Positions 9,109 to 17,600 of a DNA stretch of 64,000 bases are shown here, piece after piece. The stretch spans positions 62,001-126,000 of the forward strand of contig NZ_JBHUHP010000011.1 of assembly GCF_042682525.1 (NCBI RefSeq). The letters run 5' to 3'. The position numbers and the translations under genes are program-made. The DNA is from Blastococcus_B deserti (GTDB taxonomy: Bacteria > Actinomycetota > Actinomycetes > Mycobacteriales > Geodermatophilaceae). The notes under the pieces were generated by a model, which worked only from the letters and a program-made list of their open reading frames with translations, searched no databases and was not told where the DNA came from. Numbering within the stretch: the first letter of the stretch is position 1; each line of letters opens with the position of its first letter.

Positions 9109-10158
9109 ATGTCGAAGCGCGGTGGCCTGGGCCGTGGCCTGGCGGCCCTCATCCCCACGAGCGCACCGCCGGCGGAGTCCCCCGCGGCGGCACCTGCGCC
9201 CGCGGCACCGGCCACGGCCTCGCCTGCCGGGAGCGCGTCGCCGGCCGGTTCCCCGGCCCCGACGGTGACCCTGGTCCCCGCTCCCCCGGCCGGCCCGTCG
9301 GCCGCCGAGCCCGTTGCGCCGGCCGACGGTGCCGTCGGTGTGCCCGGAGCCCAGTTGCGGGAGGTGTCGGTCGCCGATGTCGTCCCGAATCCGAAGCAGC
9401 CGCGGCAGGTCTTCGACGACGAGGCGCTGGAGGAGCTCACCCACAGCGTCAAGGAGTTCGGCCTCCTCCAGCCGATCGTCGTCCGGGAGAACGGCGGTGG
9501 CACCTACGAACTGATCATGGGCGAGCGCCGGCTGCGGGCGGCCCGGGCCGCCGGCCTCGAGACCGTGCCGGCGATCGTCCGCGACACGACCGACGACGCG
9601 ATGCTGCGGGACGCGCTGCTGGAGAACATCCACCGGGTCCAGCTCAACCCCCTGGAGGAGGCCGCCGCCTACCAGCAGCTGCTGGAGGAGTTCGGGGCGA
9701 CGCACGAGGAGCTGGCCAGCCGCATCGGCCGCAGCCGCTCGCAGGTCACCAACACCATCCGGCTGATGAAGCTGCCGGTGAAGGTGCAGACCCGCGTCGC
9801 CGCCGGCGTCATCTCCGCCGGCCACGCGCGCGCACTCCTCGGCCTGGCCGACGCCGACGCGCAGGACGCACTGGCCACCCGCATCGTCGCCGAGGGGATG
9901 TCCGTCCGCGCCACGGAGGAGGCGGTCGCGATGGCGGCCGCCGAGCAGCCCACCGCCAAGCGACGCACCCGCAACATCACCGCGCCCGGTGTCGAGGACC
10001 TGGCGGGCCGGCTCTCGGACGTCTTCGAGACGAAGGTGAAGGTGCAGATCGGGCGAGCCAAGGGACGCATCGTGGTCGAGTTCGGTTCGGTCGACGACCT
10101 GCAGCGGATCATCGGTCTCATGGCGCCCGAGATCACCGGACGGCGTCCGGACGCCTGA
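9109..10158 (+). CDS. parB: Chromosome partitioning protein ParB (Spo0J)
   Basis: CTP-dependent DNA clamp that loads at parS and recruits ParA and SMC. From 9109 the product has 349 residues beginning MSKRGGLGRGLAALIP, the conserved ParB start that interacts with ParA. A proline/alanine-rich linker follows to about 90. The N-terminal CTP-binding domain has NPKQPRQVFD and GERRLRAAR, and the helix-turn-helix region is ASRIGRSRSQVTNTIRLMKL. AAGGGAG precedes 9109. A GTG at 9067 overlapping the parA stop would add 14 residues and cannot be excluded. Confidence 0.94.
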   Translation: MSKRGGLGRGLAALIPTSAPPAESPAAAPAPAAPATASPAGSASPAGSPAPTVTLVPAPPAGPSAAEPVAPADGAVGVPGAQLREVSVADVVPNPKQPRQVFDDEALEELTHSVKEFGLLQPIVVRENGGGTYELIMGERRLRAARAAGLETVPAIVRDTTDDAMLRDALLENIHRVQLNPLEEAAAYQQLLEEFGATHEELASRIGRSRSQVTNTIRLMKLPVKVQTRVAAGVISAGHARALLGLADADAQDALATRIVAEGMSVRATEEAVAMAAAEQPTAKRRTRNITAPGVEDLAGRLSDVFETKVKVQIGRAKGRIVVEFGSVDDLQRIIGLMAPEITGRRPDA

Positions 10159-10176
10159 GAGGGCGACACTCCAACG

Positions 10177-10211
10177 AAGGCCCTGTTCCGTCACTGACGG
10201 AACAGGGCCTT
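10177..10211. terminator. Bidirectional terminator between parB and the ATP-grasp gene
   Basis: A perfect 15-base stem (AAGGCCCTGTTCCGT) with a short CACTG loop lies between two convergent genes, 18 bases after the parB stop. It should end transcription from both sides. Confidence 0.85.
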
Positions 10212-10232
10212 CCTCTGTCGATGCGACTCGAC

Positions 10233-11231
10233 TCAGCGCGCGACGGCCGCCCGGCGAGCCAGCAGCTGGGCGAGCACCTCGCCGAGCTCGTGACCAGCCG
10301 CCTCCACCGCCATCGGGAACATGGACGTCTCGGTGAGGCCCGGGGAGACGTTCACCTCGAGGAAGTGGACCTCCCCGTCCGGCGAGACGATCGCGTCGGT
10401 GCGCGAGAGGTCGGCCAGACCCAGGGCCCGGTGCACCCGCACCGCCTGCTCGGCCGCGCGGGCGGCGACATCCGCGGGCACCCGGGCGGGGACGTGGTAC
10501 TCCGTGAGGCCGGGGGTGTACCGCGCCGTGTAGTCGAAGACGCCCGACGCCGGCGCGATCTCGACCGCCGGCAGCGCCTGCGGCCCCTCCCCCAGGTCGA
10601 CGACGGAGATCGCCAGCTCGATGCCCTCGATGTAGCGCTCGACCATGACGGTGTCGCCGTAGGCGAAGCAGCTGACCATCGCGGCGGGCAGCTCCTCGAC
10701 GTTGCTCACCTTCTGCACCCCGAGCGCCGAGCCGCCCGAGGCAGGCTTGACCATGAGGGGCAGGCCGAGCCGCACCACCATCAGGTCCAGCACCGCCCCG
10801 GCACCGAGCTCGCGGAAGGTGCTGTGCGGGAGGGCCACCCAGTCCGGCGTCGGGACCCCCGCCGAGCGCACGACGGACTTCGCCGCCGGCTTGTCCCATG
10901 CCAGCCGGCACGCCGCAGCCGGGGACCCGACGTAGGGGACGCCGGCCAGGTCGAGGACCGCGCGGAGGGCGCCGTCCTCGCCGGTCGCACCGTGCAGGGC
11001 GATGAACACCGCGTCCGCCGGTGCCGCCGCCAGCCCTGGCAGCAGGTCGGCGTCGGCGTCGCGGATCTCGGCGTCCAGTCCCGCCCGGGCCAGCTCCTCC
11101 ACCACCTGGGTGCCCGAGGAGAGGCTCACCTCCCGCTCGAAGTTCAGGCCGCCGGCGAGCACGACGGCGCGCAGCGCGTTCCGCCTCTCCCCGACCGGTG
11201 CGGCTGCGGATGCGGGGGCGGTCTCGCTCAT
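10233..11231 (-). CDS. D-alanine-D-alanine ligase-like ATP-grasp protein
   Basis: Likely ATP-dependent ligase of the Ddl family, which joins two D-alanines for peptidoglycan precursors. The product has 332 residues. The N-terminal part has VVLAGGLNFEREVSLSSG (about 22-39, Ddl motif) and FIALHGATGEDG. The ATP-grasp core includes VKPASGGSALGVQKV and VMVERYIEG, and the metal-binding end is HFLEVNVSPGLTETSMFP. It is shorter than typical Ddl (about 350-370). It overlaps the preceding aminotransferase gene by ATGA. A second, housekeeping ddl probably exists elsewhere, so this could be a paralogue with altered substrate. Confidence 0.82.
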   Translation of the reverse strand: MSETAPASAAAPVGERRNALRAVVLAGGLNFEREVSLSSGTQVVEELARAGLDAEIRDADADLLPGLAAAPADAVFIALHGATGEDGALRAVLDLAGVPYVGSPAAACRLAWDKPAAKSVVRSAGVPTPDWVALPHSTFRELGAGAVLDLMVVRLGLPLMVKPASGGSALGVQKVSNVEELPAAMVSCFAYGDTVMVERYIEGIELAISVVDLGEGPQALPAVEIAPASGVFDYTARYTPGLTEYHVPARVPADVAARAAEQAVRVHRALGLADLSRTDAIVSPDGEVHFLEVNVSPGLTETSMFPMAVEAAGHELGEVLAQLLARRAAVAR

Positions 11232-12655
11232 CGGCGGTCCTCGTAGGTGTCGCTGTTGGCCGGGCCGACGATCGTCGTCCCGGAGTCCAGCGCGTCGGGG
11301 CGGCCGATGGCGCGGAACGAGCCGGTGTCGACGGCGTCGAACGTGGAGTGCAGGTCCAGCTCGGCCTCGATGACGCGGGCCAGCCGGCGCACCCCCTCGC
11401 GGATCTGGTCCGGCTCGGGATAGCAGTAGGACAGCCGCATGTACTCCCGGCCGTTGCCGTCGGCGAAGAAGCCGATGCCCGGTACGTAGGCCACGTGCGC
11501 GTTCACGGCGCGGGGCTGCATGAGCTTGGCGTCCAGCCCGTGCGGCAGCTTGAGCCAGACGTAGAAGCCGCCGTCGGGCTGGGTCCAGACGGTCCCCGGT
11601 GGCATCAGGGCGGCCAGTGACTCCAGGGTGGCGTCCCGCCGCTCCCGGTACAGCTCGGCGAACAGCTTGATCTGCTCCCGCCACGGCTGGGTGTCGAGGT
11701 ACCGGGCGACGGCGTACTGCGTGAGGGACGGGGGGCAGAGCACCTGCGCCTCGGTGGCGAGGACCAGCTTCTCCCGCACGGCCAGGGGCGCGAGGACCCA
11801 GCCGACGCGCAGCCCGGGCGAGAAGGTCTTCGAGAACGATCCCAGGTAGATGACGCGCCGGTTGTTGCGGGCCCTCAGGGCACGCATCGGCTCGCGGTCG
11901 AAGCCGAGGAGCCCGTACGGGTTGTCCTCGATGATCAGCAGGTCGTACTTCTCCGCGAGCGCCACGATGGCCTCGCGGCGCGGCTCCGAGAGCGTCACGC
12001 CGGCCGGGTTGTGGAAGTTGGGCACCGTGTAGAGGAACTTCACCCGGTCGCCGTTGGCGCGGCAGTCGAGGAGCGCCTCCTCCAGCGCCTCGGGGATCAG
12101 GCCGTCGTCGTCCATGGCGACGTGCCGAACGCGCGCCTGAGCGGCCTGGAAGACGCCCAGTGCGCCCACGTACGACGGTCCTTCGGCGAGGATCACGTCG
12201 CCGGGGTCGCAGAAGACCCGCGTGACGAGGTCGAGCCCCTGCTGGGAGCCGACCGTGACGACGACCTCGCTCGGCGATGCGTCGGTGATGCCCTCCAGGG
12301 CCATGACGTCGCAGATCCGCTCCCGCAGCCGCGGATCACCCTGGCCGGAGCCGTACTGCAGCGTCTGTGCTCCCATGCCGGACACGAGGTCGCCGATCAT
12401 CGAGCCGACCGCGTCGAGGGGCAGGGCGGTGACGGCGGGCATCCCACCGGCCAGCGACACCACCTCGGGGCGGCTGACCACGGAGAAGAGCGCCCGGATC
12501 TCCGAGGTCTTCATGCCGTGCGTGCGTGCTGCGTACCGGTCGGCCAGAGGGTCCAGCCGCGGGTGCCGCGGCACGACGTGGGGATGGGCACCGTGCGTCA
12601 GGTGCGTCCCCGGCTGACCAGGACCGGCGGGCACGCCGGGCGGTGTGGTGGGCAC
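11228..12655 (-). CDS. PLP-dependent aminotransferase (class I/II, LysN/2-aminoadipate type)
   Basis: Transfers amino groups using pyridoxal phosphate. The product has 475 residues. The AAT-fold landmarks include GSGQGDPRLRERI, TVGSQQGLDLVTR, YTVPNFHNPAGVTLS and the PLP-lysine motif GSFSKTFSPGLRVGW. It lacks the GntR-type DNA-binding domain of MocR regulators. The GTG start is seven bases after TACACT, so the mRNA may be leaderless; GGAAGG also lies just before it. It overlaps the ATP-grasp ligase gene, so the two are probably one operon. An amino-acid supply role for cell-wall precursors is possible but not proven. Confidence 0.85.
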   Translation of the reverse strand: MPTTPPGVPAGPGQPGTHLTHGAHPHVVPRHPRLDPLADRYAARTHGMKTSEIRALFSVVSRPEVVSLAGGMPAVTALPLDAVGSMIGDLVSGMGAQTLQYGSGQGDPRLRERICDVMALEGITDASPSEVVVTVGSQQGLDLVTRVFCDPGDVILAEGPSYVGALGVFQAAQARVRHVAMDDDGLIPEALEEALLDCRANGDRVKFLYTVPNFHNPAGVTLSEPRREAIVALAEKYDLLIIEDNPYGLLGFDREPMRALRARNNRRVIYLGSFSKTFSPGLRVGWVLAPLAVREKLVLATEAQVLCPPSLTQYAVARYLDTQPWREQIKLFAELYRERRDATLESLAALMPPGTVWTQPDGGFYVWLKLPHGLDAKLMQPRAVNAHVAYVPGIGFFADGNGREYMRLSYCYPEPDQIREGVRRLARVIEAELDLHSTFDAVDTGSFRAIGRPDALDSGTTIVGPANSDTYEDRR

Positions 12656-12848
12656 CTTCCCGAGTGTAGGGAGGACAGGAGAGAGGAAGGGCAGCCGCCT
12701 CGCGGAAGTGGACCGGGAGAGCTCGGCGAACTGGTGGGGACAGCACGTGACCGCGGTGTCCTGCGGAGGCCGACGGTGGCGATCCTCCGGCCCACAGTGG
12801 CGAGGCCTCCGGCTCCGGATCCTCCGGCCGCCGCGGGGGCGGCTCCCG

Positions 12849-14036
12849 TCATCCCTTGGCAGGCAGGACGAACGTGCCCGTCGGCGGGTCGGCCTCGGCC
12901 GGCAGGAAGAGCCGCTGCACGGCGGCCAGGACGGCGGACGCGATGGCGCTGCGCACCCGGGCGTCGAGCAGCACCAGCCGGTCGACCGGGTGGGAGAGAT
13001 ATCCCGCGTCCAGCCGCACGGCGGGCATGCGGGTCATCCGCAGCAGGTCCCAGGTCTTGGCGTGCGAGCCCAGGTCCAGCAGACCGGTGCGGGCGACCAC
13101 CTCACGCCGGGCCAGGTTGGCGAACTGCTCACCGGCCGTGGAGGAGGCGCCCGACCCGGTCCCGTAGTAGTAGCTGGCGACGCCGCGTGCGTGCTCGGAG
13201 GTGTGCGCGTCGACGTGCAGCGAGAGGAACAGGTCGGCCCGGGCGTCGTTGGCGAAGGCGGTGCGCTCGGCCGGTGAGGGGTTCTGGTCCCGCCCGCGGG
13301 TGAGGTACACCGTGGCTCCGGCCGCGGCGAGGCGGCCCTCGATGCGCGAGGCGAGGTCGAACACGAGGTCGGCCTCGGTCGTCTCGCCCGCCGTGAAGCC
13401 GGGCTCGTCGCCGCCGTGGCCGGGATCGACGACGATGCGCCGGCCGATCAGGTGCGGCCCGCTGTCGACGAACGAGGCGCTCTGCCGGAGCAGCTGGGGA
13501 CGGCCGCCGGTCACCTTGCGCCCGAGCTGGCGCAGGGCCCGCAGGGTGGCCGGGCCGCAGGTGCCGTCGGGGGTGAGCCCGTAGTCGCGCTGGAAGGCCC
13601 GCAGCCCGGCCTCGGTCTCGGCCCCGAAGACGCCGTCCACCGGTCCGGCGTCGTATCCCAGTTCGTGCACCCGCTCCTGCAGACCGACGACGTCGTCGCC
13701 CCGGATGGGCCGTTCCGGGTCGTAGCGCAGGAGCCGGTCCCCCAGCGACCACCGCGCCTCGTTCAGCGCCCGGTAGGTCTCCTCACCGACCCGGCCGTCG
13801 ACGGACAGGCCGCGGTTCTGCTGGAAGTGCCGGACGGCCAGCTCCGTGGCGGCGTCGAACACCGCCGCGTCCAGGGCGACGTCCGGGAGCGTGGCCATCG
13901 CATGGGGTGGCCGCGGCTCGGCGATGCCGTCGGTGTCCGGCAGCAGGCCGAGGCTGCGCAGCGCGGTCTGCACGTCGGCCACGGCGGCCCCGCGGTCACC
14001 GAGGCGCAGGATCTGCATTCGGCTGTCTGCTCCCAT
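12849..14036 (-). CDS. cwlM: CwlM-type N-acetylmuramoyl-L-alanine amidase homologue
   Basis: In mycobacteria CwlM is a cytoplasmic amidase homologue that, once phosphorylated, activates MurA and also contacts MurJ (family knowledge). Here 395 residues contain two peptidoglycan-binding repeats (about 10-85, LRLGDRGAAVADVQTALRSL; and about 105-165, GDDVVGLQERVHELGYDAG). An amidase_3 domain follows (about 195-385). Zinc-ligand motifs VVDPGHGGDEPG and LFLSLHVDAH are kept, but the catalytic-glutamate segment reads RLDAGYLSH with Asp. There is no signal peptide, which agrees with a cytoplasmic regulator. It neighbours trxA/trxB as in mycobacteria. Start alternatives: ATG 14036 (chosen) or 14018. 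Confidence 0.85.
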   Translation of the reverse strand: MGADSRMQILRLGDRGAAVADVQTALRSLGLLPDTDGIAEPRPPHAMATLPDVALDAAVFDAATELAVRHFQQNRGLSVDGRVGEETYRALNEARWSLGDRLLRYDPERPIRGDDVVGLQERVHELGYDAGPVDGVFGAETEAGLRAFQRDYGLTPDGTCGPATLRALRQLGRKVTGGRPQLLRQSASFVDSGPHLIGRRIVVDPGHGGDEPGFTAGETTEADLVFDLASRIEGRLAAAGATVYLTRGRDQNPSPAERTAFANDARADLFLSLHVDAHTSEHARGVASYYYGTGSGASSTAGEQFANLARREVVARTGLLDLGSHAKTWDLLRMTRMPAVRLDAGYLSHPVDRLVLLDARVRSAIASAVLAAVQRLFLPAEADPPTGTFVLPAKG

Positions 14037-14096
14037 CGTGTCCCCGATTGTGGTCCCCGCGGCGGGAGCCGGCCCACCGGGGTCCACGCAACGGGA

Positions 14097-14132
14097 ACGG
14101 GCCCGCCTGTCCACGTGGACAGGCGGGCCCGT
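14097..14132. terminator. Perfect 36-base palindrome between trxA and cwlM
   Basis: Two 18-base arms (ACGGGCCCGCCTGTCCAC and its complement) with no loop spacer. It lies between two minus-strand genes, so it probably terminates the trxA transcript. Its centre TCCACGTGGA resembles parS but lacks the outer bases. Confidence 0.75.
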
Positions 14133-14139
14133 ACGGCTC

Positions 14140-14191
14140 CCTGCAGGATCCCCGCCGCGAGCCTGCGAGTGGCGGGCGGCAAGGGGTCTTC
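14140..14191 (-). repeat. Interspersed post-stop hairpin repeat, copy 2 (after trxA)
   Basis: Starts immediately after the trxA stop and carries the core CTCGCAGGCTCGCGGCGGG followed by CCTGCAGGG. It can fold as nested stems and is followed by the perfect palindrome terminator. Confidence 0.75.
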
Positions 14192-14518
14192 TCAGATGTA
14201 GTCGGCGAGGTCGCTCAGGATCGCGCCCTTGGGCTTGGCGCCGATGATGCTTTTCACCGGCTTGCCGCCCTGGAAGACGGTCATGGTCGGGATCGACATG
14301 ACCTGGTAGTCGCGGGCGATCTGCGGGTTCTCGTCGATGTTGAGCTTGGCGATCGTCAGCTTGTCGCCGTGCTCGGCGGCGATCTCCTCGAGGACGGGGG
14401 CGACCATCTTGCAGGGGCCGCACCACTCCGCCCAGAAGTCGACGAGCACGGGCTTCTCGCTGCCCAGCACGTCGGTGGCGAAGCTGGTGTCGGTGACCGT
14501 CACGGTGTTGCCTGCCAT
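14192..14518 (-). CDS. trxA: Thioredoxin
   Basis: Small dithiol protein that reduces cytoplasmic disulfides and is recharged by thioredoxin reductase. It has 108 residues with the active site WAEWCGPCKM (about 28-37) and the cis-proline segment VMSIPTMTVFQGG. AGGAAG precedes the ATG. It lies downstream of trxB on the same strand, an arrangement shared with M. tuberculosis trxB2-trxC. A hairpin repeat sits between the two genes, so trxA may have its own promoter. Confidence 0.97.
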   Translation of the reverse strand: MAGNTVTVTDTSFATDVLGSEKPVLVDFWAEWCGPCKMVAPVLEEIAAEHGDKLTIAKLNIDENPQIARDYQVMSIPTMTVFQGGKPVKSIIGAKPKGAILSDLADYI

Positions 14519-14600
14519 CGGTCGTTCTTCCTCTCGGTCGACTGCTCGAAGTCCTGCCGGGTGTAACCGGCGCGGCCGTGGATCTATGCCTGGGATCCGG

Positions 14601-14657
14601 CCCCTCTGCGGGGCCCTGCCCCGAGCCTGCGAGGGTGGGGGCAGAGGGGTCCTTCTA
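14601..14657 (-). repeat. Interspersed post-stop hairpin repeat, copy 3 (after trxB)
   Basis: Follows the trxB TAG after no spacer. The outer arms CCCCTCTGC/GCAGAGGGG and inner CCCTGCCCC/GGGTGGGGGC enclose the core CGAGCCTGCGAG. It is the best-formed long stem of the family in this window. Confidence 0.78.
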
Positions 14658-15671
14658 CTAGCGCTCGTCGAAGGTCTCGGCGAGCCACCGCTCGGCGTCG
14701 ATCGCGGCGGCGGCGCCCGTGCCGGCGGACGTGATCGCCTGGCGGTAGATGTGGTCGACGACGTCGCCGCAGGCGAACACCCCGTCGATGTTCGTGCGGG
14801 TGGTCGGGTGCTCCACCTGGATGTAGCCCTCGTCGTCCAGCTTGAGCTGGCCGGCGAACAGCTCGCTGCGCGGGTCGTGCCCGATGGCCACGAACACGCC
14901 GGTCACCGGCATGGTCTCGGTCGTGCCGCTCTCTACGTCGGTGAGCTGCACGCCGTCGACGGTGGTCTCGCCGAGGACGTCGGTGACCTGCTTGCCCAGC
15001 GCCCAGCGAATCTTCTCGTTGTCCTGGGCGCGCTTCTGCATGATCTTCGAGGCCCGCAGTTCGTTGCGCCGGTGGACGACGGTGACGCTCTTGGCGAAGC
15101 GGGTCAGGAAGGTCGCCTCCTCCATCGCGGAGTCCCCGCCGCCGACGACGACGATGTCCTGGTCGCGGAAGAAGAAACCGTCACAGGTGGCGCAGGCGGA
15201 GACGCCGCGGCCGAGGAGGCGCTGCTCGTTCTCCAGGCCCAGGTACCGGTACTTCGACCCGGTGGCCACGATCACCGCGTGCGCGCGGTGCACCTCGTCG
15301 CCGACCTTGACGATCTTCGGCTCGGCGGTGAGGTCGACCTCGGTGACGTCGCGGGCGACCAGCTCGGCCCCGAAGCGCTCGGCCTGGGTTCGCATGTCGT
15401 CCATGAGCTGAGGGCCCTGGATGCCCTCGGGAAAGCCGGGGAAGTTCTCGACCTCGGTGGTCGTCATCAGCGCGCCGCCGAACTGCGAGCCCTCGAACAC
15501 CAGGGGGTGCAGGTTGGCGCGGGCGGCGTAGATGGCAGCGGTGTATCCGGCCGGCCCGGACCCGATGATGATCAGGTCACGGATCCCGTCGTGCTCGGCC
15601 GGCGGGATCGCGGGGTTCCCGTCCGTCGTCACCGCGGGGCCGGGGGTCGGGTGGTTCGTCACGGGCGGCAC
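14658..15671 (-). CDS. trxB: Thioredoxin-disulfide reductase
   Basis: FAD flavoenzyme that uses NADPH to reduce thioredoxin. The product has 337 residues. The FAD-binding motif is IIGSGPAGYTAAIYAARA, the redox-active CATCDG lies at about 164, the NADPH motif is VVGGGDSAMEEA, and the C-terminal GVFACGDVVDHIYRQ is present. An N-terminal extension of about 27 residues is unusual but modest. The GTG at 15671 lies seven bases after TACGAT with no Shine-Dalgarno, consistent with a leaderless mRNA. It is followed by trxA. Confidence 0.96.
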   Translation of the reverse strand: MPPVTNHPTPGPAVTTDGNPAIPPAEHDGIRDLIIIGSGPAGYTAAIYAARANLHPLVFEGSQFGGALMTTTEVENFPGFPEGIQGPQLMDDMRTQAERFGAELVARDVTEVDLTAEPKIVKVGDEVHRAHAVIVATGSKYRYLGLENEQRLLGRGVSACATCDGFFFRDQDIVVVGGGDSAMEEATFLTRFAKSVTVVHRRNELRASKIMQKRAQDNEKIRWALGKQVTDVLGETTVDGVQLTDVESGTTETMPVTGVFVAIGHDPRSELFAGQLKLDDEGYIQVEHPTTRTNIDGVFACGDVVDHIYRQAITSAGTGAAAAIDAERWLAETFDER

Positions 15672-15719
15672 AACGAGGATCGTAGGGGCGCCATTCCCCG
15701 CTCCGGCGCTGCCCTGCCG

Positions 15720-17600
15720 TCAGCCGGCCGCCTGGACGGTGACCTCGGCGACGTCCGCGGAGAAGCCGCCGTCGCTGGCCACCAGCCCGGTGATCCAGAC
15801 GAGGACGTAGCGGGCCGAGACCGGCTCGTCGAAGGCGAGCTGGGTCTGCTGCTCCAGCGTTCCGTCGGCGGCGACGGAGAAGTCGTCGAGGTCGCCGTCG
15901 GGTGCGTTCCCGGTGCGGATCTCCACCGTCGCGCCGGGGGAGTTCGTGGTGACGGTGACGGCCGCGAGGTCCTGGGCCTGGCCCAGGTCCAGCAGCAGAC
16001 CGACGCCGTCCTTGAGGTTCCCGAACGCCGGTGAGCCCCGGTACTGCAGGGTCGACCAGGAGGTCGCCGGGTCCCCGTCGAAGGCCTGGGGCACGTCGGG
16101 AGTGTTCTCCGGCTCACCGTCGCCGAACGGGTCGTACACGTCGCCGGAGCTGATCGCCACGTCCTGCCCGGCGGTGGCGGCGCCACCCTCGGGCTCCTCG
16201 GCGGGAGCGCTGACCGAGGGGGTGGACCCGGGGATCTCGTCGACGTCGCCGGCGACGGACAGCACCTTGTCGCCGATCCACCAGGCCAGTGCGACGACCA
16301 CGAGCAGGGCGAGGAGCGGCAGGCCGAACACCACCAGCCGGTGCCTCCTGGCGCCGTCCTGGCCGATGTCGGTCTCGCCGGTGACCGGTTCCTCGTACTC
16401 GTCGTCGTACCCGGCACCGTCGTCGAGGACGCCGAACGGCTCGTCGTCGTAACGGGTCGGGGGCGCGGCGTGGGGGAAGCGGGCATCCCCCGATCCGGTA
16501 TCGCCCGATCCGGTATCGCGGGACCCGGCATAGGCGCCGCTGGCAGGGGGGACGGACCCGGCGGCGATCGTGTCGCCGCCGAGGGCGCCGGGGGCCACCC
16601 CGGTGCCGGTGACCGGCCGCACGGGCGGGACCGGAGGCAGGGTGTGCGGGTCGAGGCGCACGGGGCCGACGTCGACCGCGCGGGTCGCCGCCACCTCGCC
16701 GGCGGACTGCTCCCCGGGGTGGTCGGAGGCCTGGTCGGGCCGCCGGTCGCGCAGCCGGCGCAGCCAGCCGCTGTCGGTCTCCTCGGCGCGGGCGGCGGGG
16801 CTGAGCGGGCCCGGGCGGGTGCGCTCGGCGAGCAGCGAGGCCATGGCCGCGACGCTCGACAGGCCCTGACCCGGCTCCGTGGACCGGGCCCGGCGGACCA
16901 GCGCCACCAGGTCGGAGGGGCCGGTCAGCCGCCGGGGCCCCGGGGCGGCCGGGTCCAGGCCGGTCAGGCAGGCCTCGAGCAGCGCGCCGAGGGCGGTGAT
17001 GTCGCCGTCGATCGTCCCGGTCGCGGCGGGAACGGCGCGCAGGCCGACCAGGCCGTTGGGGCGGAGGACCACGTTGTCGGGGGTGAGGCCGCCGACCGCC
17101 AGGCCCACGCGGTGCGCCTCGGCCACGCCCTCGGCCAGGCGCCGCAGGACGGTGCGGACCTCGCGCTCGGGCATCGGGCCCCGCGCGAGCCGCTCGGCGA
17201 GGGTCTCACCGTCGATCCACTCGTTGACGACGTAGGCGGCGCCACCGGGCGCCTGCGGGTCACCGCTGCCCTCCGAGGCGTCGTAGACCATCGCCAGGGC
17301 CGGCGTGGCCAGGCCGCCGGCCGTGAGGGCGCGGCTGATCCAGGCGTGCGCGGCGGGGCCGGCCGGGGTGTGCACCCGGATGGCGACGTCGCGGTTGAGG
17401 ACACGGTCCTTGGCGCGCCAGCACTGGATGACGCCGGTGGGAGTGGGCTCGTCGGGGCCGACCTGGTCGATGGGGCGGTACCGGTCGGGGAGACCGGTGG
17501 TCGTCGACGTCATCGACACTGTCGACCCCCTGTCCTGTCCCGACTGCCGGCGCGAGCGCTCCGGAGGCGACGGCGTCGCCTCCCGCGAAGGTCCGGTCAT
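15720..17600 (-). CDS. Membrane pseudokinase with extracellular discoidin-like domain (MviN C-terminal half homologue)
   Basis: In M. tuberculosis MviN the MurJ flippase is fused to a pseudokinase, a membrane helix and an extracellular domain (family knowledge). Here that second half appears as a separate 626-residue protein. A kinase-like fold covers about 40-290. The ATP-lysine motif reads VAIRV (Arg for Lys), the catalytic loop reads VGGLTPDNVVL (no HRD Asp), and no DFG is visible, so it is a pseudokinase. A proline-rich linker follows, then one transmembrane helix (about 422-443). The outer domain contains FDGDPATSWST, typical of F5/8 type C folds. Its ATG overlaps the murJ stop. An alternative start is at 17513. 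Confidence 0.83.
   Translation of the reverse strand: MTGPSREATPSPPERSRRQSGQDRGSTVSMTSTTTGLPDRYRPIDQVGPDEPTPTGVIQCWRAKDRVLNRDVAIRVHTPAGPAAHAWISRALTAGGLATPALAMVYDASEGSGDPQAPGGAAYVVNEWIDGETLAERLARGPMPEREVRTVLRRLAEGVAEAHRVGLAVGGLTPDNVVLRPNGLVGLRAVPAATGTIDGDITALGALLEACLTGLDPAAPGPRRLTGPSDLVALVRRARSTEPGQGLSSVAAMASLLAERTRPGPLSPAARAEETDSGWLRRLRDRRPDQASDHPGEQSAGEVAATRAVDVGPVRLDPHTLPPVPPVRPVTGTGVAPGALGGDTIAAGSVPPASGAYAGSRDTGSGDTGSGDARFPHAAPPTRYDDEPFGVLDDGAGYDDEYEEPVTGETDIGQDGARRHRLVVFGLPLLALLVVVALAWWIGDKVLSVAGDVDEIPGSTPSVSAPAEEPEGGAATAGQDVAISSGDVYDPFGDGEPENTPDVPQAFDGDPATSWSTLQYRGSPAFGNLKDGVGLLLDLGQAQDLAAVTVTTNSPGATVEIRTGNAPDGDLDDFSVAADGTLEQQTQLAFDEPVSARYVLVWITGLVASDGGFSADVAEVTVQAAG

Noticed and set aside
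14097..14132. Palindrome with a TCCACGTGGA centre as a parS site
   Set aside because: The flanking bases do not match parS and the long perfect stem after trxA fits a terminator.
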